Shown here in pieces: positions 44,223-53,234 of a stretch of DNA of 64,000 bases; the stretch's first letter is position 1; each line of letters opens with the position of its first letter. This DNA comes from Fundicoccus sp052116145 (GTDB taxonomy: Bacteria; Bacillota; Bacilli; Lactobacillales; Aerococcaceae). A program made the translations under genes and the position numbers. The notes beneath the pieces are model-generated. The model did not search any database and was not told where the DNA came from. It saw only the letters and a list, made by a program, of their open reading frames with translations. Location: the NCBI RefSeq assembly GCF_052116145.1, contig NZ_JBQKLQ010000003.1, forward strand, positions 1 to 64,000, given 5' to 3'.

Positions 44223-46217
44223 TTAATGAAGCAACAGGCGTAGCCCATTCAAGATAACGACCAAGGTGCTGCCTTCATGAATAATCACGCTAAGGGTGAT
44301 GTCCGCGCGATTTGTCAGCGTAACAAACACTAAGAAAAGCACGACGGCCATCGAGAAAACCAGATTTTGTCTAATTATTCGATTCATTTTCTTGGCGGTT
44401 TGATGGGTTTGAACCAGTTTGTTCAAATCGTTTTTCATCAAGACGATATCAGACACTTCGACGGCGACGTCCGTTCCTTCACCCATCGCGATGCCAACCG
44501 CTGCATTGACCAATGCGGGCGCGTCATTAATGCCGTCACCCACCATGGCATTTGTGCCGTAGCGTTCTTTCTGCTCGCTGATCAAGCGTGCCTTATCCTC
44601 AGGCATCACGTTGCCGATAATTTCCTGGATCCCCAAACTTTGACCAATCGCCTCTGCTGTTTTGGCTGCATCGCCCGTTATCATCGAGGTATGAATGCCC
44701 TCGCGATTGAAATACTCAATCGTCGTCTTGGCATAATCCTTGGCCACATCGAGGAAAGATAACACTGCCAGCACTTCTTCGTTGCAAGCAACATAAACAA
44801 CGGTTTGACCTGCAGCCGCCCATTGGTCATGCTGTTGAGTGATATCGGTCGCAACCGCTTCAAAAGACGACGGTTTGCCGATTCGGTAGTTTTTTCCTTG
44901 ATAAGTGGTCATCAGCCCTTGTCCCGTTTGATTGTTGACATTTATCAAGTCGATGGTGCTTGCATTAGGAAAACCATTAATTACCGCTTGAGCTAGGGGA
45001 TGACTCGATTGTTTTTCGAGCGATACAATCAAGTCCGTTAAAAATTGAGTATCGCTAACTTGTGGGCTGAAATAGTGATGAGTCATTTGAGGTTTACCTT
45101 GGGTTAAGGTGCCTGTTTTATCAAAGGCAATTGCTTGAATTGTGGCAAACTGAGACAAGTAGGCACTCCCCTTAGAAAGTACGCCTTTTTTGGCTAAGTG
45201 GGACGTGGCTGATAATGTGACCGAAACCGTCGCGGCTGCTAAGGCACAAGGCGAAGCAGCTACCAATAGCACCAAGCCTTTATAAATACTTTCTGACCAC
45301 GTCCAAGCAAGTAATGTCGGACCGGCCAACATCAAAAGGATGACAACAATCAATACTGCATTCACATATTTGGGCTCAAAGCGTTGGATAATGCTCGCGA
45401 CTTTTGTTTGATTAGTCTGGTTGTGGCTAACGAGCTCGAGAATTTTAGCAAAGACCGTATTCTCATTCGTTTTGGTCACTTCCATTGTAAAGGAACCCGT
45501 CCCATTGATTGTGCTAGCATATACTAAATCGCCGACCGTTTTTTCAGCCGGCATGCTTTCACCGTTAATCGCCGATTCGTCAATCGCAGTTGTACCTGAA
45601 AGAATGCGTCCATCAATGGGTACTTGGTCGCCATTCAATACACTTAAGCGATCGCCAATCTTTAGTGTGCTAACAACGACTTCTTTTGTTGAACCATCTT
45701 CTTGTAACAAGCGTGCCGTCGTTGGATTAAGTTTCATCAATTGGGTAATTTCGCGTTGGCTTTTACCTTCAGCATATTCTTCTAAAAAGTGAGCGCCTGA
45801 GAAAATTAAAATCAATAGACACCCTTCCCAATAATTACCTAATAGCGAAGCGCCAATCGCTGCTAAACCCATGAGTATATGAGAATTCGGTGTAAACCAG
45901 TTGGCTTTTTTCGTGCGCTCGATTGTTTCTCCAAGCCCTTCTAATACGATCACATGATAACCAGCCGTGATTGACGCTAGCGCGAATAGACTGTTTTGAA
46001 TCAGCTGTGACTGGTTCGACAGCAAGAGGCCTAAGACAGCAGCCACTAAACCGATAAAATATAGAATAAGTGGTGCTTTACCATGATCGTGAGTATGACT
46101 ATGCGAATGTGAATGACTGTCTGTATGCTTCTTGTGATGAGAGTTGTGGTTGTGAGCGTCACTGTCTTGAGCGTGACGTTGCTGTTGTAGTATAGGTGCT
46201 TGAGTATCTTTTTTCAT
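44223..46217 (-). CDS. P1B-4-type metal-exporting ATPase with His-rich N terminus
   Basis: Heavy-metal P-type ATPase. The first 50 residues hold a His/Asp/Ser-rich tail (SHHKKHTDSHSHSHSHTHDH) in place of a metal-binding ferredoxin-like domain. The membrane metal site is SPC (AASPCALAAATVSV) with HEGST in the last helix, the signature of P1B-4 pumps that export Co, Zn or Fe(II), for example PfeT/ZosA of Bacillus. Catalytic motifs: DKTGTLTQG, the SHPLAQAV element, and VGDGINDAPAL. Length 664 is normal. It is alone in its transcription unit; a promoter and palindromes lie upstream. Substrate among Co, Zn and Fe cannot be told from sequence. Confidence 0.9.
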   Translation of the reverse strand: MKKDTQAPILQQQRHAQDSDAHNHNSHHKKHTDSHSHSHSHTHDHGKAPLILYFIGLVAAVLGLLLSNQSQLIQNSLFALASITAGYHVIVLEGLGETIERTKKANWFTPNSHILMGLAAIGASLLGNYWEGCLLILIFSGAHFLEEYAEGKSQREITQLMKLNPTTARLLQEDGSTKEVVVSTLKIGDRLSVLNGDQVPIDGRILSGTTAIDESAINGESMPAEKTVGDLVYASTINGTGSFTMEVTKTNENTVFAKILELVSHNQTNQTKVASIIQRFEPKYVNAVLIVVILLMLAGPTLLAWTWSESIYKGLVLLVAASPCALAAATVSVTLSATSHLAKKGVLSKGSAYLSQFATIQAIAFDKTGTLTQGKPQMTHHYFSPQVSDTQFLTDLIVSLEKQSSHPLAQAVINGFPNASTIDLINVNNQTGQGLMTTYQGKNYRIGKPSSFEAVATDITQQHDQWAAAGQTVVYVACNEEVLAVLSFLDVAKDYAKTTIEYFNREGIHTSMITGDAAKTAEAIGQSLGIQEIIGNVMPEDKARLISEQKERYGTNAMVGDGINDAPALVNAAVGIAMGEGTDVAVEVSDIVLMKNDLNKLVQTHQTAKKMNRIIRQNLVFSMAVVLFLVFVTLTNRADITLSVIIHEGSTLVVILNGLRLLLH

Positions 46218-46270
46218 TTACCTTCACTCCTGTTCGTATAATGTAATGAGTACGCTTTACACATGAGCGC

Positions 46271-46354
46271 CGCATCATATGTTGCATAAAAAATAAACCC
46301 ACGCATCATATGCATGTTTAATCATATGATATACTTCTCATGTATATTTGTCAA
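46271..46354 (-). promoter_or_regulatory. Promoter and candidate operator of the metal ATPase gene
   Basis: Minus-strand promoter TTGACA, 17-base spacer, TATCAT (46326-46354). The -10 lies inside a perfect palindrome ATCATATGAT (46321-46330), and CATATGATGCG occurs twice further downstream (46271-46281 and 46302-46312). Such overlap is typical of a metal-responsive repressor; which one is not visible. Confidence 0.65.
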
Positions 46355-46591
46355 ACGTAATGACTTTGAAGGTAGAATGATAAATGACGGTCACAAAAGA
46401 TTAATTAACTTCAAAAGAAAACAACACGATCACACGTGTTTGCCTCCTTTGGGGTACTCCCATTTAAAAAGCTCATGCGATAGCTTAGCATCCAAGCAAA
46501 TGCTTGGCCTTTACTTCTAGCTTCTACGTACAAATAGATAAAAAAATTGCTAGATTGATTGTCGACCAACTTTTTTTCTATCTCCATACAC
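46355..46591. other. Gap between the metal ATPase promoter and the rpmE2 terminator
   Basis: No gene seen; together with 46218-46270 (the leader of the ATPase) it makes up the rest of the intergenic region. Confidence 0.4.
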
Positions 46592-46619
46592 AAAAAGACT
46601 ACCTCGAGAGGTAGTCTTC
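46592..46619 (-). terminator. Terminator of rpmE2
   Basis: Perfect stem AAGACTACCTC/GAGGTAGTCTT with a 4-base loop; minus side followed by TTTTTG. Confidence 0.9.
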
Positions 46620-46649
46620 GTGAATGCTTTAAAGCATTTAAGTTTAAAA

Positions 46650-46913
46650 TTAAGCTTCTGCGTTTTTGTCTTGTAGACCGTATTTTTTGTTGAACTTGTC
46701 CACACGTCCGTCTGCTTGCGTGAATTTTTGACGGCCAGTATAGAATGGATGCGAATCAGATGATGTTTCAACACGGATTAATGGGTACGAGTTTCCGTCT
46801 TCCCATTCTACTGTCTCGTTAGAGTTTCTAGTAGAACCTGTGATGAATTTAAAACCTGTTGATGTATCCATAAAAACAACTGTACGGTATTCTGGATGAA
46901 TTCCTTGTTTCAT
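46650..46913 (-). CDS. rpmE2: 50S ribosomal protein L31 type B
   Basis: 87-residue ribosomal protein. It starts MKQGIHPEYRTVVFMDTSTG and has HPFYTGRQKFTQADGRVDKF in the C-terminal half. The CxxC zinc motifs of type A L31 are absent, so this is the zinc-free form. It has its own sigma-A promoter and terminator. In Bacillus rpmE lies right after rho; here ybaK and a large membrane-protein gene separate them. Confidence 0.97.
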   Translation of the reverse strand: MKQGIHPEYRTVVFMDTSTGFKFITGSTRNSNETVEWEDGNSYPLIRVETSSDSHPFYTGRQKFTQADGRVDKFNKKYGLQDKNAEA

Positions 46914-46988
46914 TATGTTTACTTCCTTTCTGCCCTAAACTATTTGCTAATTTAGAGTTAATTCATTTGCGTACTCTGCAACACTAGA

Positions 46989-47017
46989 ATAATACCATGA
47001 CTGTTAGAGAAATGCAA
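46989..47017 (-). promoter_or_regulatory. Sigma-A promoter of rpmE2
   Basis: TTGCAT, a 17-base spacer and TATTAT preceded by TGG, about 75 bases before the start codon. Confidence 0.7.
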
Positions 47018-47035
47018 AGGTATTTTGTCGAAATT

Positions 47036-49504
47036 TTAATTTGCAATATCTTGTACTTCGACAGAGAGAATCGTCAGTTGTCCACCGTTGTCTGCAAGGA
47101 CATAAACCTTGCTTTGAGCTTGAACGGCGGCTACGCCACCAAGCGTATAATCGAATAATTCTGTTGTTGTTAATACCATTTGTCCGCTATCATTAGGCTC
47201 AACGCTGATGATTTCATAGGTGGCAGTATTATAGTAAATACCGTTAGTGACTACCTCGTTTTGAATCCAGCTTGCGGTATTGGCATACCATTCTGATTCA
47301 TCCCCATATTTAGCCAACATGTCGGGTGCTCTAAAATTAATCGCATCAACGAAATCGTTCTGGAAGATTTGAAGCCAAGTTTCTGCACTTTCAGCAGGTG
47401 TACGATTAGCAATCATGTCGGCATTAGCGGCTTCAATCGCTTGTAATTTAGTCAGTAAGTCGCCGTCGTCAGCAAGTGATACGAGCACTTGGCTGTCATC
47501 TTCTAAATGAATTTCTTGTTGTGAACTCTCAATGGCTTCACCGAAGTACTCTCCGCGAATGGATACTGTAAAACTTTGACCCACATAACCATTCAACGTA
47601 ATAATATCAGCCGTATATTCTTGACCATCAATCACAAAACCTGTCGCTGTAAATTCTTGTGGATAGGCTCCCGGTAATGTCGTTAGATCTGCTTGAATAC
47701 GGTTTTCTACTTCCTTTAGAGAAATAGGTAATGTGCCGTCTGCCATTAAGGAATAATTTAAATCAAGCCCGATTTCGCGCGTTTCATCGTTTTCTGTCAA
47801 ACGAACTATAATGTAATTTTCACGTGGCTCTAAGATGACGGCATCACCAGCTGTAATTGGTTGTGCTTGATGTGAAAAGGTTGTTATTGCGATATCGCGG
47901 TAGTCATTTGGAACAGATAGTGCGACGTTAATCGCATGGACGAAGACTTGGTATTCAGGAAAGAGCCCTAGAAAACTCGGCTCACTATCTACTTCCAATA
48001 TGAGATGGTTTCCTTGGACTAATTCTGTCGCTTCTGGGTTTTCTGCTAATAAAGTACTTAAATCAACTTGTGCTTGTGCGTAGTTGGCAATCATTCGTTC
48101 GACATCGTCACCTGTCCAAGCATGACCATTAGTGCTAGCCGTTAGACTCGCTGCCTTGTCATAATCTTGAGCCACAATCGCTTCGCTATATTCTTGGTAG
48201 ACTGCATTCGCTGTTTCACCTTTGAAAAAATAGAAATAAGCGAAGACGCCACCTGCGATTAAGAGGACTAACAACAGTAACGTAATGAGCCAACCATAAC
48301 CACGTTTGCGTTCTTTCCTATGTTTCTTTTTCTTCTTACGTTTGTTTTTAGTTGTTTCTTCCAAAGTTGACTCCGAATTGATGTAAGCTGGAACAAATAA
48401 GGCGTCATCAACCGCATCATTTTCTGATGGACTTGTAAAAGTACTCGTTCCTGCTGTCGACTCTGTTTGAGTGTCGATGATTTGATCTTCGTAAGCATAT
48501 AATTTCTTTTTACATACTTGGCAGAATGAATAGTAATCCGGATTCTGATGGCCACAATGTGGACATTCGATGGTTGAAACTACCGCTGCTAATTCTGCAT
48601 CCAATTTACGTTGTGCTTCACGCGCACTGGGACCATAGGTATCTGGTTTTAAATAAACAGGTTCCCGTTTAAACATTGGATTTTCTTCATGTTGTTTAGT
48701 CTGTCGTGCTTGTTTTTTATTCGAAGGCTTACAATTTTCAAGTGAGTCGTTCGAGACTGTTGGTTCATCTGCCTCTGTGGTTAATGGGGCTTCGCTTGAA
48801 CTTGTAGGTTCACTTAGCACCGGTGCTGGTGTAACTAAATCCGTTTCTTGTAAAACAGACTGTTTGTCAGTGACAGAATCCTCTTTAGTCACTTCGTCTT
48901 CAAGAAGATCTACTTCCTTTTGAGTCGTTCGTCGATTCGCTCGCTCAAAGGGGCGCTCCACTGGTGTGACAGGTTCTGCGGAATGAGCCCTTCCAACACG
49001 TTCAACGGGTACCGCTAAACTTTCTGGGTCGACTGGATCGGCATCTTCACTGTGCCAGTCAACGATGTCTGCATCTAAATCGATGTCAGTTTCGATGTTA
49101 GCCAACACATCGGCAATAAATACATCGCCTGTATCAGCCAGTCGCGTTGTTTTTGGTGCTGAATCAAGACTTCCAACGAATGCTGGTTCTTCTTGTCTGA
49201 CCGTTTGGCGAACTTCAGACATTTTCTTATGCTTACTCTGGATTGAGGGTTGGTCCCTCGTTGATGAAACTTGCGTTTCTTCTGTTGAACGCAAACTTAC
49301 CTTATCCTTCATTCTTAATGTTTTAGGACTTTCATTCGTCAAGTCCGTTTCGACAAACTCTAAATCGTCTAGTGAGGGTCGTTTGTCTTCCTTTGACATG
49401 TCATTTTTAGACATAGGCCTCTCGCGTGCAATTAAACCGCCACATTGATGACAGAATTTAGCTTCATCTAAGTTAGCTGACCCACAGTTTGAACACTTTT
49501 TCAT
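47036..49504 (-). CDS. TcaA/YvbJ-like zinc-ribbon membrane protein with long disordered region
   Basis: Two CxxC zinc ribbons: KKCSNCGSANLDEAKFCHQC (residues 3-22) and CPHCGHQNPDYYSFCQVC (about 315). Between them lie about 290 residues of acidic, Ser/Thr/Pro-rich sequence that looks disordered. A very basic stretch (NKRKKKKKHRKERKR) leads into one membrane segment (about 405-427), followed by about 390 extracellular residues: an unknown domain, a region resembling the middle domains of TcaA, and an NTF2-like C-terminal part (FVDAINFRAPDMLAKYGDES). The order zinc ribbon, membrane helix, TcaA-like domains matches staphylococcal TcaA, linked to glycopeptide response, but the cytoplasmic part is far longer. 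It is 35 bp after ybaK. Confidence 0.7.
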   Translation of the reverse strand: MKKCSNCGSANLDEAKFCHQCGGLIARERPMSKNDMSKEDKRPSLDDLEFVETDLTNESPKTLRMKDKVSLRSTEETQVSSTRDQPSIQSKHKKMSEVRQTVRQEEPAFVGSLDSAPKTTRLADTGDVFIADVLANIETDIDLDADIVDWHSEDADPVDPESLAVPVERVGRAHSAEPVTPVERPFERANRRTTQKEVDLLEDEVTKEDSVTDKQSVLQETDLVTPAPVLSEPTSSSEAPLTTEADEPTVSNDSLENCKPSNKKQARQTKQHEENPMFKREPVYLKPDTYGPSAREAQRKLDAELAAVVSTIECPHCGHQNPDYYSFCQVCKKKLYAYEDQIIDTQTESTAGTSTFTSPSENDAVDDALFVPAYINSESTLEETTKNKRKKKKKHRKERKRGYGWLITLLLLVLLIAGGVFAYFYFFKGETANAVYQEYSEAIVAQDYDKAASLTASTNGHAWTGDDVERMIANYAQAQVDLSTLLAENPEATELVQGNHLILEVDSEPSFLGLFPEYQVFVHAINVALSVPNDYRDIAITTFSHQAQPITAGDAVILEPRENYIIVRLTENDETREIGLDLNYSLMADGTLPISLKEVENRIQADLTTLPGAYPQEFTATGFVIDGQEYTADIITLNGYVGQSFTVSIRGEYFGEAIESSQQEIHLEDDSQVLVSLADDGDLLTKLQAIEAANADMIANRTPAESAETWLQIFQNDFVDAINFRAPDMLAKYGDESEWYANTASWIQNEVVTNGIYYNTATYEIISVEPNDSGQMVLTTTELFDYTLGGVAAVQAQSKVYVLADNGGQLTILSVEVQDIAN

Positions 49505-49539
49505 CGCTTACTTCACCTCATGTACATAATATATTTGCT

Positions 49540-50019
49540 TTATTTAAAAATAATATCTGCTATTTTTAAAGGAAGGATATTCTCTAAGATATCAGGCGCC
49601 AGTTGGACAGAATAACCTTTTTTGCCAGCGCTAAATAAAATGCTTGAATATTCTAAGGCACTTTCGTCAAGTACCGTTTGAAATTCTTTCTTCATCCCTA
49701 TTGGCGAACAGCCTCCATGAACATACCCCGTCAGTGGGAATAATTCTTTTTCTTTAATCATGGCCACACTTTTTTCATCTACCGCTTGTGCTGCTTTCTT
49801 CAAATCTAATTCAAATTGGACTGGCACCATGAAGACATAGTGCTCCCCTGACTTAGCCTGTGTCACCAATGTTTTGAACATTTGAGTGGGTGAAACACCC
49901 ATCTTCTCTGCAACATCTGCACCAGAACGAACGTCGTCACCCAAATATTGGTGGATAGTATACGGTATTTTCAGTTGCGTTAATATTCGCATGACATTTG
50001 TTTTGGTTACCTTTGCCAT
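49540..50019 (-). CDS. ybaK: Cys-tRNA(Pro)/Cys-tRNA(Cys) deacylase YbaK/EbsC type
   Basis: Trans-editing enzyme that clears mischarged tRNA. The YbaK core is visible: TPYTIHQY-like IPYTIHQYLGDDVRSGADVA, KTLVTQ, VPVQFELDLKKAA and GGCSPIGMKKEFQTVLDE. Starting at ATG 50019 with AAGGGTGAG upstream gives 159 residues, the usual size; the frame from 50067 adds 16 unrelated residues. It is upstream of the TcaA-like gene, 35 bp apart. Confidence 0.94.
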   Translation of the reverse strand: MAKVTKTNVMRILTQLKIPYTIHQYLGDDVRSGADVAEKMGVSPTQMFKTLVTQAKSGEHYVFMVPVQFELDLKKAAQAVDEKSVAMIKEKELFPLTGYVHGGCSPIGMKKEFQTVLDESALEYSSILFSAGKKGYSVQLAPDILENILPLKIADIIFK

Positions 50020-50150
50020 TCGACTCACCCTTAACTTTTGTGTTGAGATAAAATCCATAAACTGCACACTTATTATCGGTGCTCATTTGATGGTATGATA
50101 CAATTCAAAACAATCCCCTTTAATCGTTATTGTTTGAATGTTGTACCTAG

Positions 50151-50159
50151 ATTTTACCA
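50151..50159 (-). promoter_or_regulatory. Extended -10 promoter of ybaK
   Basis: TGGTAAAAT on the minus strand, with TTATCA as a possible -35 box 18 bases further upstream. The rest of 50020-50517 shows no gene. Confidence 0.45.
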
Positions 50160-50517
50160 TATTGCTGTCTATAATGATAACTCTCTCACGTGTCATTATT
50201 AGTATTTTATCATAATTATGGTGATTTGTTATGGTGAGCTTTAATCTTTCCCCGTGACAGGCGCTTAGGTCTTGGCCTTTGGGTGTGTAAGTGGAGGCAA
50301 CTTACTCATTCCCAAGAGCATTCCTATCGAATAAAACCGATTCACCCTTTTATGGCTTTAACGTGTTCACTCCCAGCTTGAGTCGACTCATTTGGCCAGT
50401 CGACACGCACAAGCCACACCCCCTATCGCAGTCGAACCAGCTTTCTCACAATACCTCCACCAAAACCGAGCCCTCCCCATACTCCCCAACAAAGACATCA
50501 TCCGCCCCACACAAAAC

Positions 50518-50551
50518 AAAAAAAGACACGGATATCCAAGATACCCGTGCC
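50518..50551 (-). terminator. Terminator of the murA-rho operon
   Basis: Stem GGCACGG.TATC / GATA.CCGTG.C with a TTG loop, followed on the minus strand by TTTTTTTG. About 85 bp past the rho stop. Confidence 0.85.
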
Positions 50552-50633
50552 CATCACTCTTATTTAATTTCAATTAAGCGCAACACTAAACCAAGCCAAA
50601 GCCTTAATTCAAGCTTCGTCTTAGTCAAGTAAA

Positions 50634-51899
50634 TTACTTCATGACAATCTTCTCAAATTGAGTGAAGAAATCATCATTGTTTTTCGTTTTACGTAATAGT
50701 TGAATCAATTGCTCGGTGTACTCTAAAGACTCGCCTTGCATCATCTTACGCAAGCGCCATACTTGTTCAAGCTTGTGAGCTTCAATTAATAATTCTTCTT
50801 TACGTGTACCAGAACGTTTAATATCAATCGCAGGAAAAATACGTCTTTCAGCCAATTGGCGAGATAAGTGTAATTCCATGTTACCCGTACCCTTGAACTC
50901 TTCATAAATGATATCGTCCATCCGACTACCAGTATCAACTAAAGCTGTTGCTAAGATGGTTAACGAACCGCCACCTTCGATATTACGCGCCGCACCAAAG
51001 AAACGTTTCGGGAAGTAGAAAGCAGCCGGATCTAAGCCCCCACTTAAAGTACGACCTGAAGGACGAACCACTAAGTTGTAAGCACGAGCCAAACGCGTGA
51101 TACTATCCATTAAAACGACAACATCACGACCGTCTTCAACAAGACGCATTGCACGCTCAAGCACTAATTCTGAAATACGGATATGATTTTCAGGCTGTTG
51201 GTCAAAAGTAGACGATACAACATCTGCCTTCACACTACGTTCAATATCGGTTACCTCTTCGGGACGTTCATCGATTAATAAGACAATCAATTCAACATCT
51301 GGATGATTTTCTTTAATACCGTTCGCAATTTCTTTCAAGATGGTTGTTTTACCTGCTTTAGGCGGTGACACAATCAAACCACGTTGACCAAAACCAACAG
51401 GCGAAACTACATCGATTAAACGGTTCGAAATCGACTGCTTTTGGTACTCTAATTTAATTTGCTCATTCGGATACAGTGGCGTCAATCCTGGGAAATGATC
51501 TCTTTGCTTAGCAGCTTCAGGATCTTTACCATTGACGGTCGAAATTTGCATTAAACCATAATAACGCTCGTTCGCTTTTGGTGGACGCGCTGGACCAGCG
51601 ACTTTATCTCCATTACGTAAATCAAAACGACGAATCTGTGAGTTAGATATATAAATATCTTCTTGACTCGGCGAATAGTTAATTGGACGTAAATAACCAA
51701 ATGACTCATCTGAACGAATATCAAGAACACCTTCAACTTGGAAGAATCCTTGCTTTTCTTCTTGTGTTCTCATTACTGCTAAAGCCAATTCTTTCTTACT
51801 TAATTGACTATAGTTAGGTATATCGAGTTCACGCGCGTACGCGTATAACTCTTTCACTTCTTTCTCTAACAATGTTTCTAACGAAAAAGCGTCTGCCAT
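50634..51899 (-). CDS. rho: Transcription termination factor Rho
   Basis: RNA-dependent ATPase that ends transcription. N-terminal Rho_N helix domain (LSKKELALAVMRT), S1-like RNA-binding domain with GYLRPINYSPSQEDIYIS, Walker A SPPKAGKTT (about residue 177), Walker B LLIDERPEEVTD, and the Q/R loops (SLTRLARAYN, GTGNMELHLSR). Length 421 is normal for Gram-positives. Follows murA by 30 bp, as in Bacillus. Confidence 0.97.
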   Translation of the reverse strand: MADAFSLETLLEKEVKELYAYARELDIPNYSQLSKKELALAVMRTQEEKQGFFQVEGVLDIRSDESFGYLRPINYSPSQEDIYISNSQIRRFDLRNGDKVAGPARPPKANERYYGLMQISTVNGKDPEAAKQRDHFPGLTPLYPNEQIKLEYQKQSISNRLIDVVSPVGFGQRGLIVSPPKAGKTTILKEIANGIKENHPDVELIVLLIDERPEEVTDIERSVKADVVSSTFDQQPENHIRISELVLERAMRLVEDGRDVVVLMDSITRLARAYNLVVRPSGRTLSGGLDPAAFYFPKRFFGAARNIEGGGSLTILATALVDTGSRMDDIIYEEFKGTGNMELHLSRQLAERRIFPAIDIKRSGTRKEELLIEAHKLEQVWRLRKMMQGESLEYTEQLIQLLRKTKNNDDFFTQFEKIVMK

Positions 51900-51929
51900 G
51901 AGATGCCTACTTTCTATACTTTTTTAACT

Positions 51930-53201
51930 TTATGCTTCTTCTTGGTCATCTTCAATCATGTCGATATCTGCGCCAATTGCACGCAATTTACCAACGATAT
52001 CTGTATAACCACGTAAGATGTTTTCTACACCTGTGATTGTCGTTTCACCTTCAGCCATTAAACCAGCAATCACAAGGCTGGCGCCTGCTCTTAAGTCACT
52101 CGCACGAACCGGTGCTCCTGATAAGTTTGAAGGGCCTTCAACGCGAATAATATCGCCATCCACTCGGATGTTAGCTCCCATACGATTTAATTCTGGAATA
52201 TGTTTCACTCGTTGAGGATAAATTGTATCCATCACTGTCCCTTTACCAATAGCTTTCACTAATAGTGGCGTAATCGGTTGTTGTAAGTCAGTCGCAAAAC
52301 CTGGATAAGGTAATGTCTTCAAGCTGACCATTTGTAAGTCATCTGATTTATGGACTAAAATACTGTCCTCACCAATTTCCATCTTCGCGCCCATTTCATC
52401 TAATTTCGCAATATAGCTTTCAATATGCTCATAGATGACGTTATTTACACGAACTTCGTCACCCATTGCGACTGCAGCAGTTAAATAAGTGCCCGCTTCA
52501 ATACGGTCTGGGATTAAAGTATGACTCGTTCCATGTAAGATTTCGACACCTTCAATACGAATCACGCTCGTGCCTGCACCACGAATTTTAGCGCCCATTT
52601 TATTTAATAAAGTAACTACATCAATGATTTCTGGTTCGCGAGCTGCGTTTTCAATCGTTGTTTTACCTTCTGCTTTCACCGCTGCAAGAATAGCGTTGAT
52701 TGTTGCACCAATCGATACAACGTCCATATAAATACGTGTTCCTTGTAAACCGTTAGGTGAACTTAGGCTAATCACGCCAAAATCATCATCAATTTCTGCA
52801 CCTAAAGAACGGAAGGCTTTAATATGTTGATCAATCGGACGCGGGCCTAAGAAACAGCCTCCTGGTAAACCAATCACACCTTCACCAAACTTAGATAAGG
52901 TGGCACCCATAAAATAATAGGACGCACGTAAACTTTGAATCTTGCCTGTTGGCATTGGAATTGATGCAATTTCCGAAGGATCGATTTTCAACGTATTATT
53001 TTTAAATTCAGTTTTAACGTTAAAATCGTTTAAAATTTCAAGCAACGAATACACATCTTGGATATCCGGTACACCTTCTAAGATGACTTCTGAATCGGCC
53101 ATAATAGCAGCTGGAATTAAAGCAACAGCACTATTCTTCGCACCATTAATTGTAATTTCACCTGTTAATGGCTTGCCTCCACGAATGACTAATTTCTTCA
53201 T
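51930..53201 (-). CDS. murA: UDP-N-acetylglucosamine 1-carboxyvinyltransferase
   Basis: First committed step of peptidoglycan synthesis. N-terminal INGAKNSAVALIPAA, and the catalytic Cys loop LPGGCFLGPRPIDQHIKAF (about residue 117); Cys at this position means normal fosfomycin sensitivity in the family. The C-terminal half carries RASDLRAGASLVIAGL. Length 423 is standard. Its place directly before rho matches Bacillus murAB (murZ), so this may be the second MurA copy. It lies 33 bp after the HEPN-like gene. Confidence 0.95.
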   Translation of the reverse strand: MKKLVIRGGKPLTGEITINGAKNSAVALIPAAIMADSEVILEGVPDIQDVYSLLEILNDFNVKTEFKNNTLKIDPSEIASIPMPTGKIQSLRASYYFMGATLSKFGEGVIGLPGGCFLGPRPIDQHIKAFRSLGAEIDDDFGVISLSSPNGLQGTRIYMDVVSIGATINAILAAVKAEGKTTIENAAREPEIIDVVTLLNKMGAKIRGAGTSVIRIEGVEILHGTSHTLIPDRIEAGTYLTAAVAMGDEVRVNNVIYEHIESYIAKLDEMGAKMEIGEDSILVHKSDDLQMVSLKTLPYPGFATDLQQPITPLLVKAIGKGTVMDTIYPQRVKHIPELNRMGANIRVDGDIIRVEGPSNLSGAPVRASDLRAGASLVIAGLMAEGETTITGVENILRGYTDIVGKLRAIGADIDMIEDDQEEA

Positions 53202-53234
53202 ACAAACGTAAACTCCTTTAGTATAGTAGATAGT

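Noticed and set aside
44367..45792. Plus-strand frames of 123-131 codons opposite the metal ATPase
   Set aside because: Antisense shadows; the minus-strand frame carries all P-type ATPase motifs.
49065..49448. 127-codon plus-strand frame
   Set aside because: Antisense to the low-complexity part of the TcaA-like gene.
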